NCBI GenBank assembly: GCA_028345955.1
Contig: JAOMEO010000001.1
Span: 112,739-176,738, forward strand
DNA length: 64,000 nt
Reading direction: 5' to 3'
DNA from: Candidatus Thioglobus sp.
Lineage (GTDB): Bacteria; Pseudomonadota; Gammaproteobacteria; PS1; Pseudothioglobaceae
The notes beneath the pieces are model-generated. The model ran no database searches, was not told where the DNA came from, and was given only the letters and a program-made list of their open reading frames with translations. A program made the translations under genes and the position numbers. This document shows positions 1 to 10,141 of the stretch, piece by piece (position 1 is the stretch's first letter; each line of letters opens with the position of its first letter).

Positions 1-519
1 AACAATAGGACGCTCTGATATTTCAATAGCCTCCAGTGTTGAACGTTCAGCTGAGTGACTCATGTCAACAACCAAACCTACTCTATTCATCTCCTTGATA
101 ACTTGCCTTCCCATTCTCGTAACCCCAGAATCATTCTGTTCATAGCAACCAGTTGCTAACAGGCTTTGGTTGTTATAGGTAAGCTGCATGAATCGCGCCC
201 CTAGTTCATAGCATGCCTCTACTAACTCAATGTCGTCTTCAATTGGTGAACAGTTTTGGAATCCAAAAAAAATCGCTGTACGTCCCTCTTTTTGCGCCTT
301 CCGCACATCACTTGCAGTTCGGCCTAAGAAAATTTTATCTGCATACAGCTCAAATCGATCGTTCCAATCATTCACATTTTGCAACATTTCATCAAAATCC
401 TCGTGGTAGCAAATAGTGACATGAATTGCACTTAAGCCACCCTCGTTGATTTGCTTGAAAACTTCTTCGCTCCAGTTGTTATATTGCAGAGCGTCAATAA
501 ATAGAAATGGATGTGGCAT
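1..519 (-). CDS. membrane dipeptidase (peptidase M19) family, partial (3' end beyond window)
   Basis: Translating the minus strand from ATG at 519 gives MPHPFLFIDALQYNNWSEEVFKQINEGGLSAIHVTICYHEDFDEM...GRTAIFFGFQNCSPIEDDIELVEACYELGARFMQLTYNNQSLLATGCYE..., continuing to the window edge with VVDMSHSAERSTLEAIE, an M19 dipeptidase pattern. Start codon overlaps the stop of the upstream ALDH (TAATG). Confidence 0.8.
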   Translation of the reverse strand, partial: MPHPFLFIDALQYNNWSEEVFKQINEGGLSAIHVTICYHEDFDEMLQNVNDWNDRFELYADKIFLGRTASDVRKAQKEGRTAIFFGFQNCSPIEDDIELVEACYELGARFMQLTYNNQSLLATGCYEQNDSGVTRMGRQVIKEMNRVGLVVDMSHSAERSTLEAIEISERPIV

Positions 520-1967
520 TACGGGGTTCCTGCCAGGATATAAGATGTTTTGACTTGGGTATAGAGCTCTTTTGCATACTGTCCTTGCTCTCTTGGACCA
601 AAACTGGAATTCTTTCTACCTCCAAAAGGCACGTGGTAATCAGTACCTGCAGTTGGAAGGTTGACCATTACACATCCACTCTCTGCATTTCTGCGAAAGT
701 GATTTGCTCGTGACAATGATTGAGTAATAATGCCTGAAACTAGGCCAAAATCAGTATCATTAGCTACTGCAAGCGCTTCATCATAATCCTTGACTTTAAT
801 AACACAGGCCATCGGCGCAAATAACTCTTCACGATTAACTCTCATTGAGTTATTACCTCCTATCAATAAAGCTGGTTGCATATAGAAACCAGGGGTCTTT
901 AATTCAAGCTGCTCTCCACCACAAACTACTTCACAACCTTCCTCTCTAGCTAAATCCATATATCTAAGGTTTGAAGCTAATTGTTCCTCGCTTGATGCAG
1001 GACCAATTTGAGTGCCCTCTTCAAGTGCATGTCCCACTTTAAGCGCAGAAGTTGATTTTTGCATACGATCGATAAACTCGTCATGGATTGACTCGTGAAC
1101 AACTAATCGAGAAGAGGCTGTACACTTTTGACCAGTACTCCCAAAAGCTCCACCTGTTGCTGCTGCAACAGCAACTTCAATATCAGCATCATCCATTACC
1201 ACCAAAGGATTCTTTGAACCTAATTCTAATTGGAATTTGGTTAAATTTTTTGCTGCAGCGCCCGCAATCTGAAGACCAACATCATAAGAACCTGTAAAAC
1301 TGATGGCATGGACCATAGGACTTTCTGCTAGTGCTTGACCAATAGAAGAACCAGAACCCATAACTAGGTTAAATAAACCTGTTGGAATATCCTGTTTAGA
1401 GATAATCTCAGTTAATGCAACCGCACTAGCAGGGGTTAGATTTGCAGGCTTCCAAATAACGGCATTACCAAACGCAAGTGCTGGGGCAATTTTCCAACTC
1501 GCAGTCGCTGTAGGAAAATTCCAAGGGGAAATAATTGCAACCGTGCCCATAGGTTCACGACGAACGTCAACCTCTATGCCCGGCCGAACGGAGTCTGCCG
1601 TATCACCACTTTGACGAAGTACCTCAGCAGCGTAATAAGTAAAAAATTGACCAGCCCTATAAACTTCTCCTTTGCCTTCAGCCAATGGCTTTCCCTCTTC
1701 ACGAGACAACAACTCACCTAACTCTGCACTACGAGCCATCATCTCTTCACCGATCTTCATTAGCACAGCCTGTCTCTGCTCTAAGCCTGTAGCTGACCAT
1801 TGCTTTTGAGCAATCTGAGCGGAATTTAGTGCGTCTTCAAGTTGCGACTTGCTTGCTTGTGCATACTCACCAATAACATCATGGGTATCGGAGGGATTAA
1901 TGTTTGATATGGAGCTAGGACCTGTAATCCAGTCTCCAGCAATAAAATTATTTGATAGATTAGACAT
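519..1967 (-). CDS. NAD(P)-dependent aldehyde dehydrogenase (alpha-ketoglutarate semialdehyde DH-like)
   Basis: ORF 519..2057; likely start at internal Met (MSNLSNNFIAGDW...). ALDH motifs ISPWNFP, FQLELGSKNPLVV, GQKCTASSRLVV, VPFGGRKNSSFGPREQG. Confidence 0.85.
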   Translation of the reverse strand: MSNLSNNFIAGDWITGPSSISNINPSDTHDVIGEYAQASKSQLEDALNSAQIAQKQWSATGLEQRQAVLMKIGEEMMARSAELGELLSREEGKPLAEGKGEVYRAGQFFTYYAAEVLRQSGDTADSVRPGIEVDVRREPMGTVAIISPWNFPTATASWKIAPALAFGNAVIWKPANLTPASAVALTEIISKQDIPTGLFNLVMGSGSSIGQALAESPMVHAISFTGSYDVGLQIAGAAAKNLTKFQLELGSKNPLVVMDDADIEVAVAAATGGAFGSTGQKCTASSRLVVHESIHDEFIDRMQKSTSALKVGHALEEGTQIGPASSEEQLASNLRYMDLAREEGCEVVCGGEQLELKTPGFYMQPALLIGGNNSMRVNREELFAPMACVIKVKDYDEALAVANDTDFGLVSGIITQSLSRANHFRRNAESGCVMVNLPTAGTDYHVPFGGRKNSSFGPREQGQYAKELYTQVKTSYILAGTP

Positions 1968-2159
1968 GTAATATTTTGAAGATTTGAAAGAACTGAATTT
2001 TACTCTGTGTTTATGATTTTTCAATGGATTAAGGCTTTTATTAGCCAAATAATACACTTTTTAACTAAATCAAGACTATTTTTATGCTGGCTTCAAATAT
2101 TATTGACTTTTAAATAACAATGCATAATAATCTTTTGTATTCATTTATCTTAATTTATC

Positions 2160-3701
2160 ATGAGTAGTAACACAGAGCGTCTTGGTCGGAACGTAAGGAG
2201 AGCTGATCGATTAAAAACTAAAATCGAAATGCTCCCAACATTAAAGCGCAACATTCCCTTAACGGAACCGATGAGCGAAGAGCAGATTCTGCAAATGGAC
2301 AACGCCTCTTTATCAATCCTTGAGGAAGTAGGTGTTGAGTTTCACGACCCCATTGCCCTTCAACATTGGACTGATGCAGGTGCTGATGTCAAGGGAGAAC
2401 GCGTACACTTTGATAGAGGCCTTATTCGTGAATTAATTTCGACCATTCCTGAAAATCTTACCATGGAGGCGCGTGACCCTGAAAAATCACTTGAAATTGG
2501 AGGCAATAATTCAATCTTTGTGCCCATGACTGGCGCCCCATTTATCTCTGATCTTGAAAACAAAAGACGCCTTCCAACTCTGGAGGACCTGGCCAACTTT
2601 CACAAACTTTCGCATATGCTTCCTGCCCTACATTCGAGTGCTCACCACATTGTTGAGCCAATGGACCATCCGATTTCTCATCGTCACCTGAGAATCACTT
2701 ATTCATCAATGAAATACTCAGATAAAACCTTTATGGGTATGACGACTAGTGGCAAAAATGCTGAAGACGTGATGGAAATGTGCAAGATACTCTTTGGTGC
2801 AAAATATATTGATAGTCATCCAGTAGTCACTGGTAATGTAAACGGAAATTCACCACTAGTATGGGATCAAACCATGCTCTCAGCGCTACGCGTTTTTTCT
2901 GCCCACAACCAACCTGTTCTTTGCTCACCATTTGTTCTAGGTGGCGCCAATACGCCAGCAAGTGTCGCCCCGACTGTTGCTCAACTAAATGCAGAAGCTC
3001 TATCGGCGCTCGCTTATACGCAAGTTATCCGCAAAGGGGCGCCGGCTATCTATGGTCACTATCTTGCTACAGTATCAATGCAATCAGGAGCACCAATGGC
3101 GGGGACACCTGAGATCTCTTTAATGAATTTTATGATTGGACAAATGGCGCGTTATTACAAAGTGCCCTGGCGCAGTTCAAACACACTAGGTGGTTCAAAA
3201 CTATTTGATGCACAATCAGGCTATGAAAGCGCCTCGACTATGATGGCTGTTCTTCTGTCAGGGGCTAACTATATTTGGCACTCTGCCGGTTGGAATGAAG
3301 CTGGAATGCACTGCTCAATGCCAAAGTTTGTAGTCGATGCTGAACAATGTGAAATGGGTTATAGAATGGCAGAAGGTATTCGCTGGGATGATTTTGATGA
3401 AGGTTTAGCTGCCATTAGAGATATAGGTCCTGGTGGCCACTATCTCGGACATCAACATACAATGGATAATTTCCAAAGGGCGTTTTTTATGCCCAAATTA
3501 TTTGACAATAATTCTATCGAGCAATGGGAGGCTGATGGAAGTAAGGATACAATACAGAGAGGGATCGAGGGTGCCAAGAAATTACTAGCTGACTACCAAG
3601 AACCTAAATTGGATGAAGATAAGGATGAAGAACTTCTTGATTTTATTACTAGAAGAGAAACAACAATTCCCGAAATGGAAGCGCTTAACCAGGAATATTA
3701 A
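2160..3701 (+). CDS. trimethylamine methyltransferase (MttB) superfamily protein, non-pyrrolysine
   Basis: 513 aa uninterrupted ORF; MttB-family pattern (SILEEVGVEFHDP, GNVNGNSPLVWDQTMLSALRVFSAHNQPVLCSPFVLGGANTPAS). Confidence 0.85.
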   Translation: MSSNTERLGRNVRRADRLKTKIEMLPTLKRNIPLTEPMSEEQILQMDNASLSILEEVGVEFHDPIALQHWTDAGADVKGERVHFDRGLIRELISTIPENLTMEARDPEKSLEIGGNNSIFVPMTGAPFISDLENKRRLPTLEDLANFHKLSHMLPALHSSAHHIVEPMDHPISHRHLRITYSSMKYSDKTFMGMTTSGKNAEDVMEMCKILFGAKYIDSHPVVTGNVNGNSPLVWDQTMLSALRVFSAHNQPVLCSPFVLGGANTPASVAPTVAQLNAEALSALAYTQVIRKGAPAIYGHYLATVSMQSGAPMAGTPEISLMNFMIGQMARYYKVPWRSSNTLGGSKLFDAQSGYESASTMMAVLLSGANYIWHSAGWNEAGMHCSMPKFVVDAEQCEMGYRMAEGIRWDDFDEGLAAIRDIGPGGHYLGHQHTMDNFQRAFFMPKLFDNNSIEQWEADGSKDTIQRGIEGAKKLLADYQEPKLDEDKDEELLDFITRRETTIPEMEALNQEY

Positions 3702-3704
3702 ATT

Positions 3705-4472
3705 ATGAGTGATGAAATGACAAAAGTGGCATTGATTACAGGAGCCTGTGGTGGAATCGGCAAGGCACTCGTTTATAAATATGCCAGCCAAGGGGTTTCA
3801 CTTGCGATAGCTGATAAGTCTTTAGAGGAAGTTACATTGCTTGTAGATGAGGTCGTAAGCATGGGTGGAACTGCTAAGGCTTTTTCAGGAGACTTAACTA
3901 AACAGGGCTATTGTGACAATTTACCTAATGACGTTAAACAAGAATTTGGCAGAATTGATATTCTTGTAAATAACGCAGGCTTGATGCGTCGTGGAACTAT
4001 AACTGATACAACTGATGAAGATTATAATTTATCAATGTCTGTAAATGTTGAAGCGCCTTTCCGTATCGTTAGAGCTGCAATACCCTTAATGGCAGCAGCT
4101 GGGGGCGGGGCGATTGTTAATACCTCTTCTTGCTGGGGCATCAATCCGGGTCCAAATCATCTAATTTACTGTACGACTAAGGCGGCCTTAGCAGCGATGA
4201 CGCAATGCTTAGGACGAGACCATGCACATCAAAATATCCGAATTAACGCTGTTTGCCCTAGCGAAGTCAACACATCTATGCTGAGAACGGGCTTTGAAAT
4301 ACGTGGACTGGATCCAGATGCTACAATTGATGAATTAAATAAATCAGTGCCATTAGGTCATATCGCTGAACCAGAAGAAATAGCAAACGTTATTGCATTT
4401 TTAACTTCTGATGAGGCTGGATATATCTGTGGATCTTTGGTGGAGGTTAATGGTGGAAAAGCGGTTTACTAA
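3705..4472 (+). CDS. short-chain dehydrogenase/reductase (SDR)
   Basis: TGACGGIG Rossmann motif, NNAG, YCTTKAAL active site. Confidence 0.85.
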   Translation: MSDEMTKVALITGACGGIGKALVYKYASQGVSLAIADKSLEEVTLLVDEVVSMGGTAKAFSGDLTKQGYCDNLPNDVKQEFGRIDILVNNAGLMRRGTITDTTDEDYNLSMSVNVEAPFRIVRAAIPLMAAAGGGAIVNTSSCWGINPGPNHLIYCTTKAALAAMTQCLGRDHAHQNIRINAVCPSEVNTSMLRTGFEIRGLDPDATIDELNKSVPLGHIAEPEEIANVIAFLTSDEAGYICGSLVEVNGGKAVY

Positions 4473-5196
4473 TAAAGTCGTTATTGTTACTGGCGGTTCT
4501 CAGGGCATCGGCTTTGCTTGTGCGAAACGCTTTCAAGAAGAAGGTGCAATAGTTTGTGCTGTCCAACGTAGCAAGTCCAAAAACTTTGAATCCTATGAGT
4601 TTGACCTAAGCAAGGAAAAGGACTGCTTAAAAAGCATGGAAATGATTATTAATAAACATCATCGTATAGACGTCTTGGTAAACAATGCAGGAATGTTGGA
4701 GGAGGCCTTAATAGAAGATATGACCCTTGATAGTTGGAACCAAACCATATCACTTAACCTAACAGCGCCATTTTTAATGAGCAAATATGCAATGCCACAT
4801 TTAATCAAATCGGTGGGCTCTATTGTCAATATAGGATCCATTGAAGGATTAGGGTCAAACCCAAAACATGCAGCATATTGTGCCAGTAAGGCAGGCCTGC
4901 ATGGACTAACCCGAGCTATCGCTATTGATCATGGTGCGGATGGTGTACGTTGCAATGCGGTCGCACCTGGATGGATAGACACAGCAATTAATGAGGATTT
5001 TATTGAGTCAATGCCAAACCCCGATAATTTTAGAGATAATATTGGTAAGGTTCATCCACTCAAAAGAACTGGAAAGGCCGAAGAAATTGCATCTCTAGTG
5101 GCATGGCTTGCCTCAGCTGAGTCAAGCTTTGTTACCGGTCAGATTTACACCGTTGATGGTGGACGTATGGCAAAACTTAGCCTACCAAACGTTTAG
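4450..5196 (+). CDS. short-chain dehydrogenase/reductase (SDR)
   Basis: ORF 4411..5196 with likely start at ATG 4450 (MVEKRFTNKVVIVTGGSQGIG), overlapping the preceding stop; NNAG, YCASKAG. Confidence 0.85.
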   Translation: MVEKRFTNKVVIVTGGSQGIGFACAKRFQEEGAIVCAVQRSKSKNFESYEFDLSKEKDCLKSMEMIINKHHRIDVLVNNAGMLEEALIEDMTLDSWNQTISLNLTAPFLMSKYAMPHLIKSVGSIVNIGSIEGLGSNPKHAAYCASKAGLHGLTRAIAIDHGADGVRCNAVAPGWIDTAINEDFIESMPNPDNFRDNIGKVHPLKRTGKAEEIASLVAWLASAESSFVTGQIYTVDGGRMAKLSLPNV

Positions 5197-5204
5197 GGGG
5201 AGAA

Positions 5205-6113
5205 ATGAAATTTGAAGGAATATACACACCAATTGTCACTCCCTATGATGACAATCATGGCATCAATTACGACGCAGTTGAGGCCATTGTTGATGATCTC
5301 ATTAGTAGTGGTGTTCATGGCTTAATTGTAGCCGGCACTACCGGTGAATACTACTCCCAAGAGAAAGATGAACGCCTGCAGTTAATGAAAACCTGTAAGG
5401 AAGTTATTGACAATCGACTGCCCTTCGTTGTCGGCACGGGCGCTATTCGAACTGAAGATTCTGTTTTTTTTGCTGAAGAGGCGGCTAAGGTTGGAGCTGA
5501 TGCAATTTTAGTTTCAACTTCGCCTTATGCGCTACCGACAGAAAGAGAAAATGCACTCCACGCCCTTGCTATTGATCGAGCCGCAAATTTACCTATCATT
5601 CTATACAATTATCCTGGACGTACTGGTGCTATGATGGGTGCAGAATATCTGGATAGAGTTGGAAGGTCTTCTAATTTTTGCGCCATTAAGGAAAGTAGCG
5701 GTGATATTGACCGACTCCACTTATTGGCAAGAGATTACTCGCATTTGCAACTATGTTGTGGCATGGATGACCAGGCATTAGAATTCTTTGCTTGGGGTGC
5801 AAGCTGTTGGGTCTGTGCTGGCTCAAACTTTGCCCCAGAAGCACACGTTGCTCTTTATCAAGCTTGCCGAGTTGAGGGTGACTTTGATAAAGGTAGACGC
5901 ATAATGTCTGCAATGATGCCACTCATGAGAGTACTCGAACAAGGTGGCAAATTTATTCAATGTGTAAAACACGGATCAATAATGAGAGGTCTTCCGGTAG
6001 GTCCACCAAGAAAACCGTTACAACCACTCAACAAAGATGATAAACGCCAACTCGAGCAGGTCATCAGTGTCATGAACCACACGATTAATCTAATTACAAA
6101 GGAGGGTAGCTAA
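5205..6113 (+). CDS. dihydrodipicolinate synthase/N-acetylneuraminate lyase (DapA) family aldolase or deaminase
   Basis: GIYTPIVTPYDDNHGINYDAV, GTTGEYYSQEKDER, YNYPGRTG, CAIKESSGD (Schiff-base Lys). Confidence 0.85.
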   Translation: MKFEGIYTPIVTPYDDNHGINYDAVEAIVDDLISSGVHGLIVAGTTGEYYSQEKDERLQLMKTCKEVIDNRLPFVVGTGAIRTEDSVFFAEEAAKVGADAILVSTSPYALPTERENALHALAIDRAANLPIILYNYPGRTGAMMGAEYLDRVGRSSNFCAIKESSGDIDRLHLLARDYSHLQLCCGMDDQALEFFAWGASCWVCAGSNFAPEAHVALYQACRVEGDFDKGRRIMSAMMPLMRVLEQGGKFIQCVKHGSIMRGLPVGPPRKPLQPLNKDDKRQLEQVISVMNHTINLITKEGS

Positions 6114-7616
6114 ATGCCAGATTTACTAACTCACGAAGAATACCAAGCGATTGGGAAATCACTAGATTTTCCAACTAATGCTTTTATTAATGGGCAATTT
6201 CAAGCCTCAAAATCAGGCAACACTTTCGAAACAATTAACCCAGCAACGGGTCAAGTGATTGCCAAAATAGCTGCCTGCAATGCTGATGATGTTGAACATA
6301 CCGTCATTAAGGCACGAGAAGCCTTCGACCAAGGTCACTGGTCTAAGCTACACCCAAGTGAGAGAAAAGAGGCACTCATTAAACTTTCAAAACTCATTAA
6401 ACGAAACATACAAGAACTCGCTGTCATGGAAAGTATTGATTCGGGTAAACCGATTCGTGACTGTGTAACAATTGACCTTCCTGAGACCATTAATTGTCTT
6501 CTTTGGCATGCCGAAGCAGTTGATAAGATTTATGATCAAACCGCCCCTGCAGGTGAAGACGCGCTGGCAGTTATAGTTCGTGAACCAATAGGTGTAGTTG
6601 GCTGTGTTTTACCATGGAATTTCCCGTTATTGATGCTGGCTTGGAAAATAGCGCCTGCACTCGCTGCTGGTAACTCGGTTATTGTTAAACCAGCTGAACA
6701 AACCAGCCTAACAGCTCTTAGGATAGCGGAACTATCAATAGAGGCAGGCATGCCAAGAGGTGTTTTTAATGTACTAACAGGAATGGGTCCAGATGTAGGA
6801 CAGCCCTTAGGTTTACATCCAGATGTTGATATGGTTTCATTCACAGGTTCAACGGAAACTGGTCGTCGATTTCTACGTTATTCAGCTGACTCTAATCTGA
6901 AGAAAATCGTCCTTGAGTGTGGTGGAAAGAACCCAGCAATTGTTTTGGATGATGCCGAAGAATTGGATTTAGTTGCCGAACACTTGATCAGCGCCTCTTT
7001 TTGGAACATGGGCGAGAATTGTTCAGCCAACTCTAGGTTAATCGTTCAAGAAAACATTAAAGAAGCCTTGTTAGATAAAATGCTTGCCCATCTTCGTGAT
7101 TGGAAAACAGGAGATCCACTTGACCCTTCCAACTACCTTGGCTCTTTAGTTGATGTGGAACATTTCAAAAAAGTTTGCAGTTATTTGGATAACGACAACA
7201 TCATTACTGGTGGTGTCACTGAGAGCCCTTGCTATGTCCTGCCCACTATAGTTGATAAGGTTGATCCTAACTCTAAGTTAGCTCAAGAAGAAGTTTTTGG
7301 ACCAATACTCTCGGTAATAACTGTGAAATCATTTGATGAGGCAATCGCTGTTGCAAACAATACCGATTATGGTCTTGCTGCAAGTGTATTTACAGCCAAT
7401 GGCAAAAAAGCAATCAGGGCCGCAAGGTCAATTAAGGCTGGCACAGTAACAGTAAACTGCTATGGCGAGGGTGACATGAGCACACCATTCGGTGGCTATA
7501 AGCAGTCAGGCTTTGGCGGAAGAGACAACTCTATTCATGCACATGATCAATACACAGAATTAAAAACGATCTGGATAGATCTTTCCGACCGTGCTCCTGA
7601 AGAGTCTGTCGACTAG
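6114..7616 (+). CDS. aldehyde dehydrogenase (PuuC-like)
   Basis: LPWNFPLLMLAWKIAPALAAGN, LECGGKNPAIV, GENCSANSR, TPFGGYKQSGFGG. Confidence 0.85.
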   Translation: MPDLLTHEEYQAIGKSLDFPTNAFINGQFQASKSGNTFETINPATGQVIAKIAACNADDVEHTVIKAREAFDQGHWSKLHPSERKEALIKLSKLIKRNIQELAVMESIDSGKPIRDCVTIDLPETINCLLWHAEAVDKIYDQTAPAGEDALAVIVREPIGVVGCVLPWNFPLLMLAWKIAPALAAGNSVIVKPAEQTSLTALRIAELSIEAGMPRGVFNVLTGMGPDVGQPLGLHPDVDMVSFTGSTETGRRFLRYSADSNLKKIVLECGGKNPAIVLDDAEELDLVAEHLISASFWNMGENCSANSRLIVQENIKEALLDKMLAHLRDWKTGDPLDPSNYLGSLVDVEHFKKVCSYLDNDNIITGGVTESPCYVLPTIVDKVDPNSKLAQEEVFGPILSVITVKSFDEAIAVANNTDYGLAASVFTANGKKAIRAARSIKAGTVTVNCYGEGDMSTPFGGYKQSGFGGRDNSIHAHDQYTELKTIWIDLSDRAPEESVD

Positions 7617-7639
7617 CCTTACGATAGTAAGTGGCTAGT

Positions 7640-8986
7640 ATGATCCATCTCCCTGCCAACCCTGGGATCTCAGGCTGGAGAGAGATCCTGTCTCCTAGAC
7701 AGGCCCATAAACAATTGGATGAAAATCTGAATGCTGATTATCTTGTAATTGGTGCAGGTTTTGCAGGGCTCTCTGCAGCACGTCGCCTTAATCAATTACA
7801 GCCCGATGCCAAGATTATAGTATTAGAGGCTTGTGAGGTGGGTGAAGGTCCGGCTGGTCGTAATTCAGGTTTCATGATTGATCTACCTCATGACTTATCA
7901 TCTGACGATTATTTAGGCAGCGTTGAAAAAGATATTGAGCAAACACTTATTAATCGATCTGCAATTGAATTTGCAAAAAGTGCTTCCGAAGAGTATCAAA
8001 TGCCTTCAGAAGCACTACAACAAGTCGGCAAAACTAATGCGGCTGCAACCCCTAAAGGTATGGCTTTCAACGCCGACTATGCAAAACATTTAACCAAAAC
8101 AGGCGAGGATTATCGACTATTTGATGCCACTGAAATGCGTGACCTTACTGGTATCGACTATTATCAAGGGGGATTATGGACGCCCGGTGCCGCACTCTTA
8201 CAACCCGCTCTCTATATCCAAGGCTTGGCTGATGGTGTTTCACAATATTCAAATTTACATCTCTATGAAAACTCTCCGGTCATTGATTTGTTTGATGATG
8301 GTAAGCACGAGGGTCAGACAATTTGGAAAGCTAAAACTTTGGTCGGCTCAGTTGCCAGCCCTAAAGTCATTTTGGCTGTTAACGGTTTGATTGAAAAATT
8401 TGGATATTTTCAAAATAGACTGATGCATATTTTTACATATGCTTCTATGACCAGACAACTTAGCTCTGAGGAAGTTCGGAGTTTAGGGGGTCAATCTGAA
8501 TGGGCATTTACTTCAGCAGACCCGATGGGTTCTTCAATTAGGCGCTTGTCTGGAATAGGTGGTGATCGGATTGTGGTTCGCAATCGTTTTACCTATGATC
8601 CCAACATGGAAGTCTCACAATCACGAATGGCTGCGGTTTCCAATAGTCATATATCAGCCTTCAATGCTCGCTTCCCGATGCTAGACAAAGTATCGATGGA
8701 GTATTGCTGGGGAGGACGCCTATGTTTAAGTTTAAACAACGTCTTTGCACAGGGTGAGGTTGCAGAAGGAGTATATTCTGCATGCTGTCAGAATGGCCTT
8801 GGTACAGCTAAAGGTACGGCCATTGGAATTATCTCTGCCGAAAAAGCAAGTGGTACAAAAGAAAGCCTTGTTCCTAATTTTAAAACGGAAGAAGCACCAA
8901 AAAAACTTCTCCCAAAACCATTGATGTGGATTGGTGTTAATAGCTATATCCGCTGGAAAGAACTAGGCGCAGGAAAAGAAAAATAA
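7640..8986 (+). CDS. FAD-dependent oxidoreductase (DAO family, PuuB/OrdL-like)
   Basis: ORF 7631..8986 (GTG 7631; ATG at 7640 preferred). GAGFAGLSAARRL dinucleotide-binding motif, GPAGRNSGFMIDLPHDL. Confidence 0.8.
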   Translation: MIHLPANPGISGWREILSPRQAHKQLDENLNADYLVIGAGFAGLSAARRLNQLQPDAKIIVLEACEVGEGPAGRNSGFMIDLPHDLSSDDYLGSVEKDIEQTLINRSAIEFAKSASEEYQMPSEALQQVGKTNAAATPKGMAFNADYAKHLTKTGEDYRLFDATEMRDLTGIDYYQGGLWTPGAALLQPALYIQGLADGVSQYSNLHLYENSPVIDLFDDGKHEGQTIWKAKTLVGSVASPKVILAVNGLIEKFGYFQNRLMHIFTYASMTRQLSSEEVRSLGGQSEWAFTSADPMGSSIRRLSGIGGDRIVVRNRFTYDPNMEVSQSRMAAVSNSHISAFNARFPMLDKVSMEYCWGGRLCLSLNNVFAQGEVAEGVYSACCQNGLGTAKGTAIGIISAEKASGTKESLVPNFKTEEAPKKLLPKPLMWIGVNSYIRWKELGAGKEK

Positions 8987-9136
8987 TCGCTAATTAAAAC
9001 TCATAACTGAATCAGAAAATATCTGGTCGAAGTTAAATATCCAAGCCTAATATTATTGATGTTAAAATTATGAAATTTCCTTTTATGAGAGCGATAAATT
9101 TAGACTCAGAATACAAATAAATTAAGGTTAATTATT

Positions 9137-10117
9137 ATGATTGATAAGTTTGAAAGAATTAAATTAGGCCATTTTCCAACCCCTATAGAATATTTAAATA
9201 ATATTACCGAATATTTAAATGGTCCTCAGATATATATAAAAAGGGACGATTGCACTGGTTTAGCGACAGGCGGAAACAAAACAAGAAAGCTGGAATTCCT
9301 AATGCCTGATGCCATTAAGAACCAGGCTGATCTTGTTGTTACTGTGGGTGCCGTTCAGTCCAACCATACCCGTCAAACCGCTGCTGCATGCGCAAAACTT
9401 GGTTTGAAATGCCTCATTGTTTTGGAACAAAGATTAAAAGATGCTCCAAATGTTTATATGACCTCAGGAAATGTTTTCTTGGACAAGCTTTTTGGCGCTG
9501 AAGTCGTGCTATGCCCTGATGGAAAAGACGTCAAAGAACATGCTGAAGAAATAATGGCAGAAAGAAAAAATGATGGTGCCAATCCTTATTACATTCCCGT
9601 TGGTGGTAGCAATCATATTGGTGAACTCGGATATATTGAATGTATGAGGGAAATTATTGAAGACGATAAAGACAATTCTTTTACTCATATTGTGTTGGCA
9701 AGTGGCAGTGGAGGAACACATTCAGGTTGTATAGCAGGCAAAACATATTACAAAAGTAATATAAAAATTGTTGGTATTAGTGTTAAAGACAAAAAACATG
9801 ATCAAGAAGAAAAGGTTTTTAAACTAGCTAAGGAAGGTTGCAACTATATCCAATGCGACGAACCAAAACGTGAAGATATACTTGTTTTTGATGACTATGT
9901 AGGTGGCGGTTATGGTGTTCCAACCGATGGAATGAATGAAGCCGTTAATCTAATGGCAACAAAAGAAGCTATACTCTTAGACCCCGTTTATTCAGGAAAA
10001 GGATTTGCGGGTCTGATTGATTTAATACAAAATAAATATTTTACAGATACAGATAAAATCTTATTTATTCATACTGGAGGCGCCATTTCATTGCATGCCT
10101 ATGAATGGGCTTTCTAA
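9137..10117 (+). CDS. PLP-dependent D-cysteine desulfhydrase / L-cysteate sulfo-lyase family
   Basis: LGHFPTPIEYL, YIKRDDCTGLATGGNKTRKLEFLM, QSNHTRQTAA. CuyA/DcyD-type fold-II PLP enzyme. Confidence 0.8.
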   Translation: MIDKFERIKLGHFPTPIEYLNNITEYLNGPQIYIKRDDCTGLATGGNKTRKLEFLMPDAIKNQADLVVTVGAVQSNHTRQTAAACAKLGLKCLIVLEQRLKDAPNVYMTSGNVFLDKLFGAEVVLCPDGKDVKEHAEEIMAERKNDGANPYYIPVGGSNHIGELGYIECMREIIEDDKDNSFTHIVLASGSGGTHSGCIAGKTYYKSNIKIVGISVKDKKHDQEEKVFKLAKEGCNYIQCDEPKREDILVFDDYVGGGYGVPTDGMNEAVNLMATKEAILLDPVYSGKGFAGLIDLIQNKYFTDTDKILFIHTGGAISLHAYEWAF

Positions 10118-10141
10118 ATATATCATTTTATAAAAGAACGT

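Noticed and set aside
2160-3701. Pyrrolysine-containing MttB
   Set aside because: No in-frame TAG; the ORF is continuous to a normal end, so it is a non-Pyl homolog (same for 37988..39529).
6536-6844. 102-aa minus-strand ORF inside the ALDH gene (and similar antisense ORFs across the track)
   Set aside because: Antisense shadow ORFs inside strongly supported coding regions, without recognisable domains.
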